From: Leptolyngbya ohadii IS1
Lineage (GTDB): Bacteria > Cyanobacteriota > Cyanobacteriia > Elainellales > Elainellaceae
Length of the DNA stretch: 64,000 bases
NCBI RefSeq assembly: GCF_002215035.1
Contig: NZ_NKFP01000004.1
Location: forward strand, 435,726 to 499,725
Direction of reading: 5' to 3'
Shown here: in pieces, positions 24,422 to 33,408 of the stretch
Numbering within the stretch: position 1 is the stretch's first letter
Layout of the letters: each line of letters begins with the position of its first letter
Notes under the pieces: generated by a model
What the model saw: the letters and a program-made list of their open reading frames with translations, nothing else
What the model was told of the DNA's origin: nothing
The model's database searches: none
Made by a program: the position numbers and the translations under genes

Positions 24422-27016
24422 ATGAAAAAGCGTCCCTTTTTAGATGTTTTAGAGAATGCTTCGCTGGTTGGCTTGGGGGTTGGCTCGGTGGCGTCCCTCG
24501 TGACTCAGCAGGCTTTCTACGCCACGGGTCCGCTCTCGCTGCTGGTCGTTTTAGGTTTATTCAATCGACGACAGTTTGAAAAACAAATTGGGCAGGACAA
24601 CCAGAATGCGCTTGCCAGTGCCGATCGCCGTCTGTCTCAAAAAATTGACAGGCTGACCGCTCAGGTCGAGCAAATGCCCAGTCCAGAAACGATTCATAAA
24701 CTGAAGCGGGGTGTGCTGCTCAAGAATCGGCAGCTTGCAGAACATTTTTACAGCGAGATGGCTTCCCTTCAGGAAAGGCTGGAGCAGCAGCTCAATTCTC
24801 TGGAACAAAAGCAGCTGTTTGGAATGCAGCTAGAACTGCAAAGCCTCAGCGAACAATATCAGCAGCTTGTCGAGGGCATGGCACTGCTCAACGCCGATAT
24901 CTCGCAACTGCAAAATCGGGACGATCGTAGTCCAGAGCTGTTTGAGGAGATGGTCAAGGGGGTTCAGCATCAGGTTAGCGAACTGCGGAGCGAGCTGGAT
25001 GGACTGGCATATCAGGCAAAAGCCAATTCATCGGGCTTGCTAGAGCGAATTAACCGGATCGATCGCCACCTGAGCAATCTGCCGCCTTCAACGGATACGG
25101 GTGTAACCCAGCAAGAGCTAGCAGAACTGGTAAAAACGATCGGCGATCTGGTGTCTAAGCGCGAATTTGGTGCCGTCGCGGGGGATGTACAAAACCTTCA
25201 GCGCGATCAGGATGCATTAAAGCAGTCTCTTCAGGCGATCGAAGCTGCCGCAATTAGCCTCAGACGCAGCCTGCAACCGCTATCCGCCGAAGCCCCACCG
25301 CAGGAGCGAACGATCGAATCCGAGCTGGCGTCCCTGATTTCCCAGCACAGGGTATCTCAGAATTCGAGTGAAGCATTTCTGGCACCGACCAATCTTTATC
25401 CTGAGATCCAGCAATTAGCGGCGGGCTACCTGAAAAATCTTCGATCGCAGCTCCGCACCGTCCATCAGTTCACAGAACAGCTTGCCCAACAGCAAAAAAA
25501 TCTTCAGGAGCAGATTCATCGCCTGCCAAAATCGCTGGATATGGTTGCCCTTCAGCAGCAGCTCAAGGAGCTGGCACACCGCATTCCGTCTACCGAAAGC
25601 ACCTATGCAGCCTTTGAATCCAGAGTACAGGCAGTGCTTCAGCAGGAGCTACAGGCAATCAACGAACAGCTACAGGCACTCCCGCCAACGCCCCAGAATG
25701 AGCTGCTGTTTGACTTTAACGAAGAGAATGCTGCCGCCAGCCCCGTTGCTGTAACCGATCGCGCGCTGCTGGAAGCTGCCCTCAACCACACACAGGAGCG
25801 ACTGATTCTGATCTGGTCTTGGTCGGAGCAGGACACCCTGGATGACGAACTGCTGCAAAAGCTGGAAACCTTCCTCAGCCAGAAGCGACGTCTGGATCTG
25901 GGCTGGTGCCATCTAGCAACCGCTGATGTGGAAAGTGACCCTCGCTCCCAGGAACGTCTGCTGGCGAGAATCCGCCGGGGCTGGAACAATCAGCCTGAGC
26001 AAACGGCGCTACAGGAGACGCTAAAAAAGCTGCTGCAACTAAAGCGTGCCTACCCGGAGTATTTCCAGTTCAAAATTCTGGGAGCCAGCGAAAGCTTCCT
26101 GGTGTCCGATCGCACCTTTGCTGTGCTGGGCATTGCCGACCCGCTCAAAACGACGGCGGCATTTACAGAACTACAGCTTAAGCTTCGCACCACAGAGCCG
26201 GAGATGATTCAGCGGCTCATCGATCGCTTCGATAATCCAACGATAGACCCGGAGGATCTCACTGCCTACTGGAACCGTGCCGTAACTCGCTATGACTTGG
26301 GGGATAAAGCGGGGGCGACCGAAGATTTTCAGCACATTCTGGCGTTTCAACCTAACGATGCCGCAGCCTTGAATGCACTGGGGGTGGCGCTCTATGACCT
26401 AGGCGATCGAGAGGGGGCACTGCTGGACTTTAGCCAGTCAATTCAGGCAAATCCCCACCAAATTGCCGCCTATCTCAATCGAGGGTTTATCCGATCGGAG
26501 CAGGGCGACCTGTGGGGGGCTATCAGTGACTACACAGTTGCGATCCAAATGGCTCCAGAGCGGGCATTGGCGTATTTCTATCGCGGTCTGGCGTGGCAAA
26601 AACAGGAGCAGCACCGCGAAGCCGTCACGGATTTTAGTCATGCCATTCGGCTGGCTCCCGATACGGCGCTGGTTTGCTACTACCGGGGGTTGGCTCGCCA
26701 TCGGCTAGGACAGCTTCAGGAGGCGATCGAAGACCTGCAAAAGGCGGTGGACTACTTTACGGCAAGAGGCAGCAAAACCAACGCGGCAAAAGCGATAAAA
26801 CATCTGGCGAGACTGCGACGCGAAATTGAACAGCGAGCGCAATCTGCTCCAATGCCGCTCATGGATGACACAGAGCCAACCCTGCCTCTGATGGATGCGA
26901 TCGGGTTTTTCCCATCCAGAGCCAGTGATTCTGAGAATGGTCATTACCAGGGGAGTCAGCCCGTTGTCGTGGTTACAGCGGTTCCAGAGGGGCAGGACGG
27001 AGATCCGATCGATTAG
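24422..27016 (+). CDS. Membrane-anchored coiled-coil protein with PLD-like and TPR regions
   Basis: The start at ATG 24422 gives 864 residues; the frame extends 33 codons upstream through a tandem repeat. Layout: an N-terminal hydrophobic segment (about 20-45, LVGLGVGSVASLVTQ and SLLVVLGLF), a long Gln/Glu/Leu-rich coiled coil (about 50-440), a folded region (about 480-620; LILIWSWSEQDTLDDELLQ, LDLGWCHLATADV, FKILGASESFLVSDRTFAVLG) reminiscent of degenerate phospholipase-D-like modules, and four TPR units (about 635-770; NRAVTRYDLGDKAGATEDF, ALGVALYDLGDREGALLDF and so on). It looks like a membrane-anchored scaffold; no catalytic HKD motif is visible. Cyanobacteria carry many TPR proteins of this build. 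I cannot assign a partner. Confidence 0.75.
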   Translation: MKKRPFLDVLENASLVGLGVGSVASLVTQQAFYATGPLSLLVVLGLFNRRQFEKQIGQDNQNALASADRRLSQKIDRLTAQVEQMPSPETIHKLKRGVLLKNRQLAEHFYSEMASLQERLEQQLNSLEQKQLFGMQLELQSLSEQYQQLVEGMALLNADISQLQNRDDRSPELFEEMVKGVQHQVSELRSELDGLAYQAKANSSGLLERINRIDRHLSNLPPSTDTGVTQQELAELVKTIGDLVSKREFGAVAGDVQNLQRDQDALKQSLQAIEAAAISLRRSLQPLSAEAPPQERTIESELASLISQHRVSQNSSEAFLAPTNLYPEIQQLAAGYLKNLRSQLRTVHQFTEQLAQQQKNLQEQIHRLPKSLDMVALQQQLKELAHRIPSTESTYAAFESRVQAVLQQELQAINEQLQALPPTPQNELLFDFNEENAAASPVAVTDRALLEAALNHTQERLILIWSWSEQDTLDDELLQKLETFLSQKRRLDLGWCHLATADVESDPRSQERLLARIRRGWNNQPEQTALQETLKKLLQLKRAYPEYFQFKILGASESFLVSDRTFAVLGIADPLKTTAAFTELQLKLRTTEPEMIQRLIDRFDNPTIDPEDLTAYWNRAVTRYDLGDKAGATEDFQHILAFQPNDAAALNALGVALYDLGDREGALLDFSQSIQANPHQIAAYLNRGFIRSEQGDLWGAISDYTVAIQMAPERALAYFYRGLAWQKQEQHREAVTDFSHAIRLAPDTALVCYYRGLARHRLGQLQEAIEDLQKAVDYFTARGSKTNAAKAIKHLARLRREIEQRAQSAPMPLMDDTEPTLPLMDAIGFFPSRASDSENGHYQGSQPVVVVTAVPEGQDGDPID

Positions 27017-27049
27017 CTCGATGAGTGAGTCGATTAAAAAATTATTTCA

Positions 27050-27125
27050 ACGCAGAGCGTTTGTAGCGAGGAGATCTCTACGCTCTATCTTTGCGTTCTT
27101 TTGCGTTTGCTGCGTTTCTGACAAG
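27050..27125. repeat. Degenerate AACGCAGAG ... TTTGCGTT repeat
   Basis: The gap before hemE contains CAACGCAGAGCG, a palindromic GAGATCTC, and CGCTCT followed by CTTTGCGTTCTTTTGCGTTT. The outer parts are inverted copies of an ACGCAGAG-type unit. I recall ACGCAGAGGCGCAGAG-style repeats as dispersed elements in filamentous cyanobacteria; this looks like a worn copy. Confidence 0.45.
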
Positions 27126-27313
27126 GCGAAACAGAGCCATGCGCTGCCATTCTATGAAGCTGTTTTACGGGCTTTGCTAAAGTTTTGTTGCCGGGTTTTT
27201 TGCTGCTCTAACGTTTTGTAACGGTTCTGCAAGTTACCACTCCAGGCAGGGGATCGGGGAGTGATAAGCTAGCAAACGTGCCGAACGATCGATTTAACAA
27301 AAGTGGAGTTGAG

Positions 27314-28375
27314 ATGACCGGATCACAACAAGTTCCTTACTTGCTGCGGGCTGCGCGAGGTGAAGTGTTAGATCGTCCGCCCGTGTGGATGATGCGGCAG
27401 GCAGGACGCTATATGAAAGTCTATCGGGATCTGCGCGACAAGTATCCCTCCTTCCGTGAGCGGTCGGAAAATCCCGACATTGCCGTTGAAATTTCGCTTC
27501 AGCCCTGGCGTGCCTTCCGTCCAGATGGCGTGATTCTGTTCTCCGACATTCTGACTCCGCTGCCGGGCATGGGTATCCCCTTCGACATCATCGAAAGCCG
27601 GGGACCGATCATCGACCCGCCCATTCGCTCCCAGGAGCAGATCGACAAACTCACTCCCCTCGATCCGGATGCCTCCCTGCCCTTTATCCGCCAGATTCTC
27701 CAAACTCTGCGGCATGAAGTCGGCAACGAAGCGGCTGTATTGGGATTTGTGGGCGCACCCTGGACGCTGGCAGCCTACGCGATCGAAGGGAAAAGCTCGA
27801 AGGACTACACCATCATCAAGAGCATGGCTTTCTCCGAGCCTGCAATGCTCCACACCTTCCTGGGCAAAATCGCAGATTCGATCGCCACGTATGTCCGCTA
27901 CCAGATCGACTGCGGCGCACAGGTGATCCAGATGTTTGATTCCTGGGCAGGTCATCTTAGCCCGCAGGACTACAAGGAGTTTGCTCTGCCCTATCAGCAG
28001 CGCGTGGTGCAGCAGGTGAAGGCAACCCACCCCGATACGCCCATGATTCTCTACATCAGCGGTAGTGCGGGTGTGCTGGAACTGATGGGTCAGTCGGGTG
28101 TGGATATCGTCAGCGTAGACTGGACGGTGGACATGGCGGATGCTCGTCGTCGTCTCGGTCCCGATATCGGTGTTCAGGGCAATATTGACCCCTGTGTACT
28201 GTTCGGCTCGCAGCCGTTCATCCGCGATCGCATTATCGACACGATCAAGAAAGCCGGAAACCGGGGACACATTCTGAACCTGGGACACGGAATTCTGCCG
28301 AAGACGCCAGAAGAAAATGCGGCTTATTTCTTTGAAACCGCTAAGCAGATCGATAAGCTGCTGGTGAGTGCGTAA
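27314..28375 (+). CDS. hemE: HemE, uroporphyrinogen III decarboxylase
   Basis: HemE removes four carboxyl groups from uroporphyrinogen III to make coproporphyrinogen III, on the shared route to haem, chlorophyll and bilins. I start at ATG 27314 (GGAG 6 bases upstream, and the protein then begins [17 protein letters not shown] as in other cyanobacteria); a GTG at 27278 is in frame. The 353 residues have the full set of signatures: [12 protein letters not shown] near the N-terminus with the substrate-binding Arg, [12 protein letters not shown] with the catalytic aspartate, [37 protein letters not shown], and [15 protein letters not shown] terminator follows. Confidence 0.97.
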   Translation: MTGSQQVPYLLRAARGEVLDRPPVWMMRQAGRYMKVYRDLRDKYPSFRERSENPDIAVEISLQPWRAFRPDGVILFSDILTPLPGMGIPFDIIESRGPIIDPPIRSQEQIDKLTPLDPDASLPFIRQILQTLRHEVGNEAAVLGFVGAPWTLAAYAIEGKSSKDYTIIKSMAFSEPAMLHTFLGKIADSIATYVRYQIDCGAQVIQMFDSWAGHLSPQDYKEFALPYQQRVVQQVKATHPDTPMILYISGSAGVLELMGQSGVDIVSVDWTVDMADARRRLGPDIGVQGNIDPCVLFGSQPFIRDRIIDTIKKAGNRGHILNLGHGILPKTPEENAAYFFETAKQIDKLLVSA

Positions 28376-28411
28376 GCAGGTTTTCTTCAACTAAAACTCA
28401 ATTCTTCACGT

Positions 28412-28445
28412 TCCCTCTCCCCAATGCGGGTGGAGGGATTTTTTT
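28412..28445 (+). terminator. Intrinsic terminator after hemE
   Basis: TCCCTCTCC (28412-28420) pairs with GGTGGAGGGA (28429-28438) with one mismatch around a CCAATGCG loop, followed by seven T. It is 37 bases after the hemE stop. Confidence 0.75.
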
Positions 28446-28578
28446 AAAGACCCTGCGGCACAGGGTTAGATCTCATGGTTAGATGTCAATGAGTGGCACA
28501 GGATGACAAGATTGCCGTCTTGTTCTTCAGGTGTTCCTTGTTCTCATCGTTTATTCTGGGATTTCCTACGGGTTTCGC

Positions 28579-29532
28579 ATGGTCAAACGCATTTTTGTTA
28601 CGGGCGCAAGCGGCTGCATCGGTCACTATCTGGCGGAGGCACTGATCCAGCTAACGCCGCACGATCTGTTTTTTCTGGTGCGCGACATCAATAAGCTGAA
28701 GTTTGACTACAATGCGCGTCCCGGCATCACTGTCATTGAAGGGGATATGCGGGAGATCGATCACTTTGCCGACCTGCTGAAGACGATCGACTGTGCGATC
28801 CTGACGGCAACTTCCTGGGGTGGGGCAGCCGAGGTGTTTGACGTAAATGTCACCAAAACAATGAGGCTGATGAGTTTGCTCGATCCCGATCGCTGTGAAC
28901 AGGTGCTTTACTTTTCCACGGCAAGCATTCTCGATCGCCAGAATCAGCCCCTCAAACAGGCAGGTGAAATCGGTACAGACTATATTCGGTCGAAATATAT
29001 TTGCTACAGCCAGCTTTCCCGGTTGCCGATCGCCTCTAAAGTGACGGTTCTGTTTCCGACGCTGGTGTTTGGCGGCGATGATCAAAAGCCTCTATCTCAC
29101 CTGACTTCTGGCATCCGGGAGGTGCTGCGCTGGGCGGGCTTAATTCGTTTCTTCAAGGCGGATGCGGGGTTTCATTTCCTTCATGCCAGAGACATTGCAC
29201 AGGTGACGGTGCATCTGGTGGATCATCCTTTGCCAGTCGAAAGATCGCGGGATGTGGTGCTGGGGAATGGAGCAATGACGGTAAACCAGGCGATCGAGGA
29301 AGTTTGCGACTATCTGCATCAGCCGATTCTGTTTCGGATTCCGCTCTCTGTTCAGCTTGCCAATTTCTTCATTAAGGTCTTTCGGATTCAGATGGCAGCA
29401 TGGGATCGGTTCTGTATGCAATATCGCCACTTTACCTACAGCGATCCGGTGAATCCTTCGACCTTTGGCTTATCCACCTACTGTCCGACCTTGGCAGATG
29501 TCCTGAAGGTGAGTGGCGTTCCGCCTCGTTAA
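28579..29532 (+). CDS. NAD(P)-dependent epimerase/dehydratase (extended SDR)
   Basis: A 317-residue extended short-chain dehydrogenase/reductase. Start at ATG 28579 puts the dinucleotide-binding motif GASGCIG at 9-15, as expected; the frame is open 16 codons further upstream. Other features: ILTATSWGG, LYFSTASILDR (serine of the catalytic triad) and YIRSK (YxxxK, catalytic Tyr-Lys). The substrate is unknown; extended SDRs of this kind act on nucleotide sugars, sterol-like compounds or flavonoid-like metabolites. The C-terminal half has a hydrophobic stretch (IPLSVQLANFFIKVF), so it may touch the membrane. It lies behind the hemE terminator with its own promoter region. Confidence 0.85.
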   Translation: MVKRIFVTGASGCIGHYLAEALIQLTPHDLFFLVRDINKLKFDYNARPGITVIEGDMREIDHFADLLKTIDCAILTATSWGGAAEVFDVNVTKTMRLMSLLDPDRCEQVLYFSTASILDRQNQPLKQAGEIGTDYIRSKYICYSQLSRLPIASKVTVLFPTLVFGGDDQKPLSHLTSGIREVLRWAGLIRFFKADAGFHFLHARDIAQVTVHLVDHPLPVERSRDVVLGNGAMTVNQAIEEVCDYLHQPILFRIPLSVQLANFFIKVFRIQMAAWDRFCMQYRHFTYSDPVNPSTFGLSTYCPTLADVLKVSGVPPR

Positions 29533-29633
29533 TTCAAGCATAGACCGGGGGTGGGTAAATTTGCGGATGGGCGATCGTGAGAAGCAAATGTTTTGATGGA
29601 AAAGGCTCTTTTGCCCTTCCTCAGCGCCCTTTC

Positions 29634-29685
29634 TCAGCACTATTCCTCAACGTCATTCCTCAGCACTATTCCTCAACGTCATTCC
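29634..29685 (+). repeat. Exact 26-bp tandem repeat, pyrimidine-rich
   Basis: The 26-base unit beginning TCAGCACTATTCCTCAACGT occurs twice without a change, followed by a partial third (TCAACATCGTTC). It ends about 50 bases before the ATG at 29738, and there is no clear Shine-Dalgarno. Confidence 0.85.
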
Positions 29686-29737
29686 TCAACATCGTTCTTC
29701 AACTGTAAATTCCTCGACCATCAATTCATTAACCCTA

Positions 29738-30400
29738 ATGGAAACCTCCCTGCTCGAAAATCGCGACTATACGGTAATCCTGGCAAAGCGACGGTTAGAC
29801 CCCACGATCGCCCCACCCGGTTTTGCGTCACGATGGACGGCAGCGGCAGAGTCCGTGCTGAATTTGGTCAAGAGATGCGAGAGCTTTGATCCGGATGGCA
29901 TTACGCTCTACGTATCGCGGCAGCCCAATTCGGATGAGGCAAACGCGCCGTGTGAATCTCAAAAATGTGAATTTCAAAAATACGATCGGATTACCAGTAC
30001 ACTCCTGGAGCAGGTCATTCGGGAGAATCTGCCTCCTGAGAAAATTGACCTAAAACAGGGACTGGAACAGGCGTTGAAAGACTATTTCGATCGCAAAGCA
30101 GCAGGCAAAACCAAAGCAAACGGTGAAATTGTGCTGGTGCTGGTTGATGGCGAACCGGACGATCGGATGGCGGTTGTCAAGGCAATTCGGGAAGCGACTC
30201 ACCAGATAGACAATGATGAAGAACTGGGAATTGGCTTTGTGCAGATCGGGCAGGATCTAATTGCCAAAGGATTCTTAACGGCGCTGGATGACGACCTGAA
30301 GGGGATGGGTGCAAAATTTGATATCGTGACGACGATGATGCTGGACGAAATTTCGCCCGATGCCCTCACGGATTTTCTGCTCAGTACGTTAAACGACTAG
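29738..30400 (+). CDS. von Willebrand A-like protein with a lost metal site
   Basis: A 220-residue soluble protein that aligns by eye with cyanobacterial VWA proteins of the form DYTLIIDKSGSMS...SRW. The scaffold is kept (ENRDYTVIL near the N-terminus, FASRWTAAAESVL, CESFDPDGITLYV, IVLVLVDGEPDD, GIGFVQIGQD, GAKFDIVTTM), but the MIDAS sequence DxSxS is replaced by AKRRL (Ala16, Arg18, Leu20), so Mg-dependent ligand binding should be lost. A Cys-rich insertion encoded by a 15-bp tandem repeat (29951-29980; CESQK then CEFQK) sits where the family has a short loop. It is either a decaying paralogue or an adapter that no longer needs metal. The intact reading frame argues for function. Confidence 0.75.
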   Translation: METSLLENRDYTVILAKRRLDPTIAPPGFASRWTAAAESVLNLVKRCESFDPDGITLYVSRQPNSDEANAPCESQKCEFQKYDRITSTLLEQVIRENLPPEKIDLKQGLEQALKDYFDRKAAGKTKANGEIVLVLVDGEPDDRMAVVKAIREATHQIDNDEELGIGFVQIGQDLIAKGFLTALDDDLKGMGAKFDIVTTMMLDEISPDALTDFLLSTLND

Positions 30401-30947
30401 CCTTCAAGAATGACAAGCTTCAAAAATTACTAGCCTCAACCCTTAACACCATCATTTTGAGTGGAAGTAGAAAGATGAGGGGAAATAGTATAGGGGCGCA
30501 GAAGAAGGGGGAATAATAAAGGGGAGCATTGGTGGAGGAGAATTGCAGCTACAAGAGAAGTCAGGAGAATCACTCAAGACTCTCCGATAGCCCCTCTGGA
30601 CAGTAGCAGGCTTCAGAATGAAGTAGCGAATGTCACTTTTGAACGCTTTAAGCTACGGAAGGTTCTGCCTATGGAGATATTCCTGAAGAATCTCAACTTG
30701 CGTAAAATAAAGTCAACAAACAATAAAGCATTTACCCGGACAAACCTTTGGAAACAGATATGCCCTGCTGAAGGAGTTATTTGGCTTCAGTCTGTTGATG
30801 CGTCTGAACTTTTTTCTGAAGGTGAGTCGTTCGCTAGATTTGTCTAATTTCTTTAGCTTTTTCTTCAACTTCTATTTGTCGTCATCTGCTGCAATAGTAT
30901 CACCCTTACCGTTGCCAACAGTTTATTAAGGAATCCCGATCGTCTCA
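30401..30947. other. 547-base gap without a recognised feature
   Basis: AT-richer than the flanking genes, with a purine-rich stretch around 30460-30560. No frame over about 25 codons, no convincing hairpin with T tract, no tRNA-like T-loop. The last part (about 30900-30947) presumably carries the promoter of the next gene. Confidence 0.5.
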
Positions 30948-31301
30948 ATGACTGCATCTATTCCCCAATTTTCAGATGAAGAACTTCAGGAAATCTGCAA
31001 TATATCCGATGTGATTTCCTGCGAATGTCCTGCCTATCTGGTAGGTTTACTTCGAGAAGTCCGCAAATTTCGTCAGTACACGGCAAACTGCCCCCAGGAA
31101 GATCCTCAAGCGGTCGAAATTCATCAGTGGCTCGCTGGAGAAACCATGCGAATCGACCGCCTCATGTCCGAAATCATCTACGAATTCATGCAGCGCGAGA
31201 ATCTGCTGGATGAGAATGGGCAGCTTGTTCTAAAGCGTTTATCCGATCGCAGCTATGCGGCAGCGCTGAAACAGCAGGAGTACGACGAACTCAACCCATA
31301 G
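30948..31301 (+). CDS. Small conserved protein with CECPAYLVGLL motif
   Basis: A 117-residue, acidic, soluble protein. The central part reads VISCECPAYLVGLLREVRKFRQYTANCPQED, then HQWLAGETMRIDRLMSEII. From memory, a CxCPxxLxxLLxxLxxFxxYSxxC pattern occurs in other bacterial proteins, sometimes fused to MerR-type regulators, but no function is established and no DNA-binding domain is present here. The two or three cysteines might bind a metal or act in redox; that is speculation. The gene is convergent with the GH13 gene, 13 bases away. Confidence 0.65.
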   Translation: MTASIPQFSDEELQEICNISDVISCECPAYLVGLLREVRKFRQYTANCPQEDPQAVEIHQWLAGETMRIDRLMSEIIYEFMQRENLLDENGQLVLKRLSDRSYAAALKQQEYDELNP

Positions 31302-31314
31302 TTTCTGGCATTCC

Positions 31315-32955
31315 TCATCGATGATTCCAGGCGCGAAACCACCGGAAGCCAAATCCTTCTAGGTGAATTTCGCGTGAGGCACCTGCTAGCGGCTCGTAGG
31401 GACAGTCGCCCATGAGTTCAAGAAAATGGCAGTCTTGGTCGCGATCGCCCTTGAGGGTCACTGTACAGGGCTGCCGGGAAAAATTGTGAACCGCATACAC
31501 AATCCCCTTCTTCCACTCGCAGCGGTGCGCCATCACTTGAGGATTGCCAGTTTCTAAAATTTCCCACTTGCCCCAGCCAAATTCGGGACATTCTTTTCTC
31601 ATTCGGATTGCTCGCTCCATCCAGTTCAGCAGGGATTCTGGGTTGCGCCGCTGATTCATCACGTTCACTGTCGGATAGCCAAACTGCCCGTCTTTAATCA
31701 CAGGACGAATTAACCGATCGGGGGGTGCATCGGAAAAGCCCCCATTCGGTTCGTCAGTCCACTGCATTGGAGTTCGGGTCGAGTTGCGCTCATCGAGGGA
31801 TAAATCTTCGCCCATGCCAATCTCTTCGCCGTAGAACAGCACGGGCGTACCCGGCAGAGTAAACATGAGGCTGTAGGCAAGCTGGATACGTCGCAAATCC
31901 CCTTTCACCATCGGCGGCAGCCGTCTGCGAATTCCCCGATCGAAAATCCACATCTGCTCGCGGTTGGGTGCAAACTGGTCGGCAACCTCTTCCTGTTCGG
32001 TGGGGGTGAGCTTGTCGAGGGTCAGTTCATCGTGGTTTCGCACAAACATTGCCCACTGTCCAATCTTAGGAATGGGCGGCAGGGATTTGAGGGCATCGAT
32101 CAGCGGAGTTGCATCCTCGCGGACAAAGGACAGCATCATGTATTGGTTTGGAATAAAGCCAAACAGCATTTGCATCCGATCGCCGTCACCAAAGTATTTC
32201 GGCAGTTCCTCAATTCCGATATTTGCCTCCGCCAGAACGATCGCATCGCCGCGCCGCCAGGATAGGAAGTCGCGAAATTCGCGCAGATAGGTAAAGGGAT
32301 CGTTGGTTTCTGCCTGGTCTTCCACACCCTGTAGCTCAATCAGGAAGGGAGCCGCATCCACCCGGAAGCCCGATACTCCTAGCTGAATCCAGAAGCCCAT
32401 AATTTTACAAATCTCGCCCCGAACCTTGGGATTAGCAATATTCAGGTCTGCCTGATGCTCGTAGAAGCGGTGGTGATAGTAGGCGTTGACCTGCTCCTGA
32501 TACGTCCACGTCGTTTCCTGCCGTCCTGGAAACACAATGCCTTCCTCGGCGTTCTCTGGCTTCTCGTCTTCCCAGACGTAGTAGTCCCAGTATTTCGAGT
32601 TGCGATCGCGACTGGCAGATTGAAACCAGGGATGATCGGTCGAGGTGTGGTTCACCACTAAATCAACAATGACGCGAATTCCCCGATCGTTTGCCTGTCG
32701 GGTAAATTCAACAAAATCGCCCAGCGTGCCCAGACGCGGATCGACGTTATAGTAGTCCATCACGTCGTAGCCGTTATCGCGATTCGGACTGGGATAGAAG
32801 GGCATCAGCCAAATGCAGGTAATTCCCAAACCCGATAGATAATCGAGCTGGGCAGTGAGTCCTGGAAAATCACCGACCCCATCTCCATCACTGTCCCGAA
32901 AGGTTTCTACATCCAGACAGTAAATAATGGTGTTTTTGTACCAGAGATCCAGCAT
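31315..32955 (-). CDS. GH13 alpha-amylase-family enzyme, trehalose-synthase-like
   Basis: A 546-residue (beta/alpha)8 enzyme acting on alpha-glucosides. Seen: YKNTIIYCLDVETFRDSDGDGVGDF with the calcium-type loop (21-30), VNHTSTDHPWF (region I, with His103), GFRVDAAPF with the nucleophile Asp200, LAEANIG with the acid/base Glu243, and VRNHDE with the transition-state Asp309. The WYK-N-Y start and the FYPSPNRDNGYD segment are close to trehalose synthases (TreS) and related GH13 enzymes, but the protein lacks the fused maltokinase and the exact TreS motifs cannot be proven by eye. It acts in the cytoplasm (no signal peptide). Glycogen-derived maltose/trehalose conversion or sucrose hydrolysis are both possible. 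Confidence 0.9.
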   Translation of the reverse strand: MLDLWYKNTIIYCLDVETFRDSDGDGVGDFPGLTAQLDYLSGLGITCIWLMPFYPSPNRDNGYDVMDYYNVDPRLGTLGDFVEFTRQANDRGIRVIVDLVVNHTSTDHPWFQSASRDRNSKYWDYYVWEDEKPENAEEGIVFPGRQETTWTYQEQVNAYYHHRFYEHQADLNIANPKVRGEICKIMGFWIQLGVSGFRVDAAPFLIELQGVEDQAETNDPFTYLREFRDFLSWRRGDAIVLAEANIGIEELPKYFGDGDRMQMLFGFIPNQYMMLSFVREDATPLIDALKSLPPIPKIGQWAMFVRNHDELTLDKLTPTEQEEVADQFAPNREQMWIFDRGIRRRLPPMVKGDLRRIQLAYSLMFTLPGTPVLFYGEEIGMGEDLSLDERNSTRTPMQWTDEPNGGFSDAPPDRLIRPVIKDGQFGYPTVNVMNQRRNPESLLNWMERAIRMRKECPEFGWGKWEILETGNPQVMAHRCEWKKGIVYAVHNFSRQPCTVTLKGDRDQDCHFLELMGDCPYEPLAGASREIHLEGFGFRWFRAWNHR

Positions 32956-33007
32956 AAGCCTTGCCCATAGACAGCGCGATCGATTCCCTCATCTGTTTCC
33001 CTCACCT

Positions 33008-33049
33008 GTTTTCCAAACTGGCTTCCCAAGCTAGTGTTTTCCAAACTGG
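33008..33049. repeat. Two GTTTTCCAAACTGG copies, 28 bp apart
   Basis: An exact 14-mer at 33008 and 33036, upstream of the GH13 start. The 32956-33408 gap otherwise contains only the terminator at 33288-33334. Confidence 0.5.
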
Positions 33050-33287
33050 TATTTCCCAACCTGGAATGAGCGGGTTTAGCAGGTTGAACAGGATGCTCCA
33101 CAAGTTTTTAGAAAACGCTGAAGCAATGAATGGGGGATTCACGTTTATCAGAGCAAATAAAATTGCTTTTTTAAACTGTCTTAAAGGCGTTTAACGTTTC
33201 ATCCTCTCGGCAGAGGCAGGTATGCTGTACAGCGAATTTCTGTAGATCGGCTGCGAATCAAACTGCAAATCAAACTGAAAATTAAAA

Positions 33288-33334
33288 CACTGCCGGATTA
33301 TGTTGATCGGTGATCCGCATAATCGACGGCAGTG
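33288..33334 (-). terminator. Two-part hairpin terminator after the Wzz gene
   Basis: CACTGCCG/CGGCAGTG (8 bp) and an inner ATTATG/CATAAT (6 bp) form a long stem. On the minus strand it is followed by TTTTAATTTT. It lies 75 bases after the stop of the Wzz/GumC gene. Confidence 0.7.
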
Positions 33335-33408
33335 AAAGACCTCCCTTGTTAGGGAAAAGAAGCCTGGAAAAGAAAATGCTGGGGAAAGGAATACTGCGCT
33401 TTGAGAGC

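Noticed and set aside
27368-28390. 340-codon minus-strand frame opposite hemE
   Set aside because: Antisense shadow of hemE; His/Arg/Asp-rich with no family resemblance.
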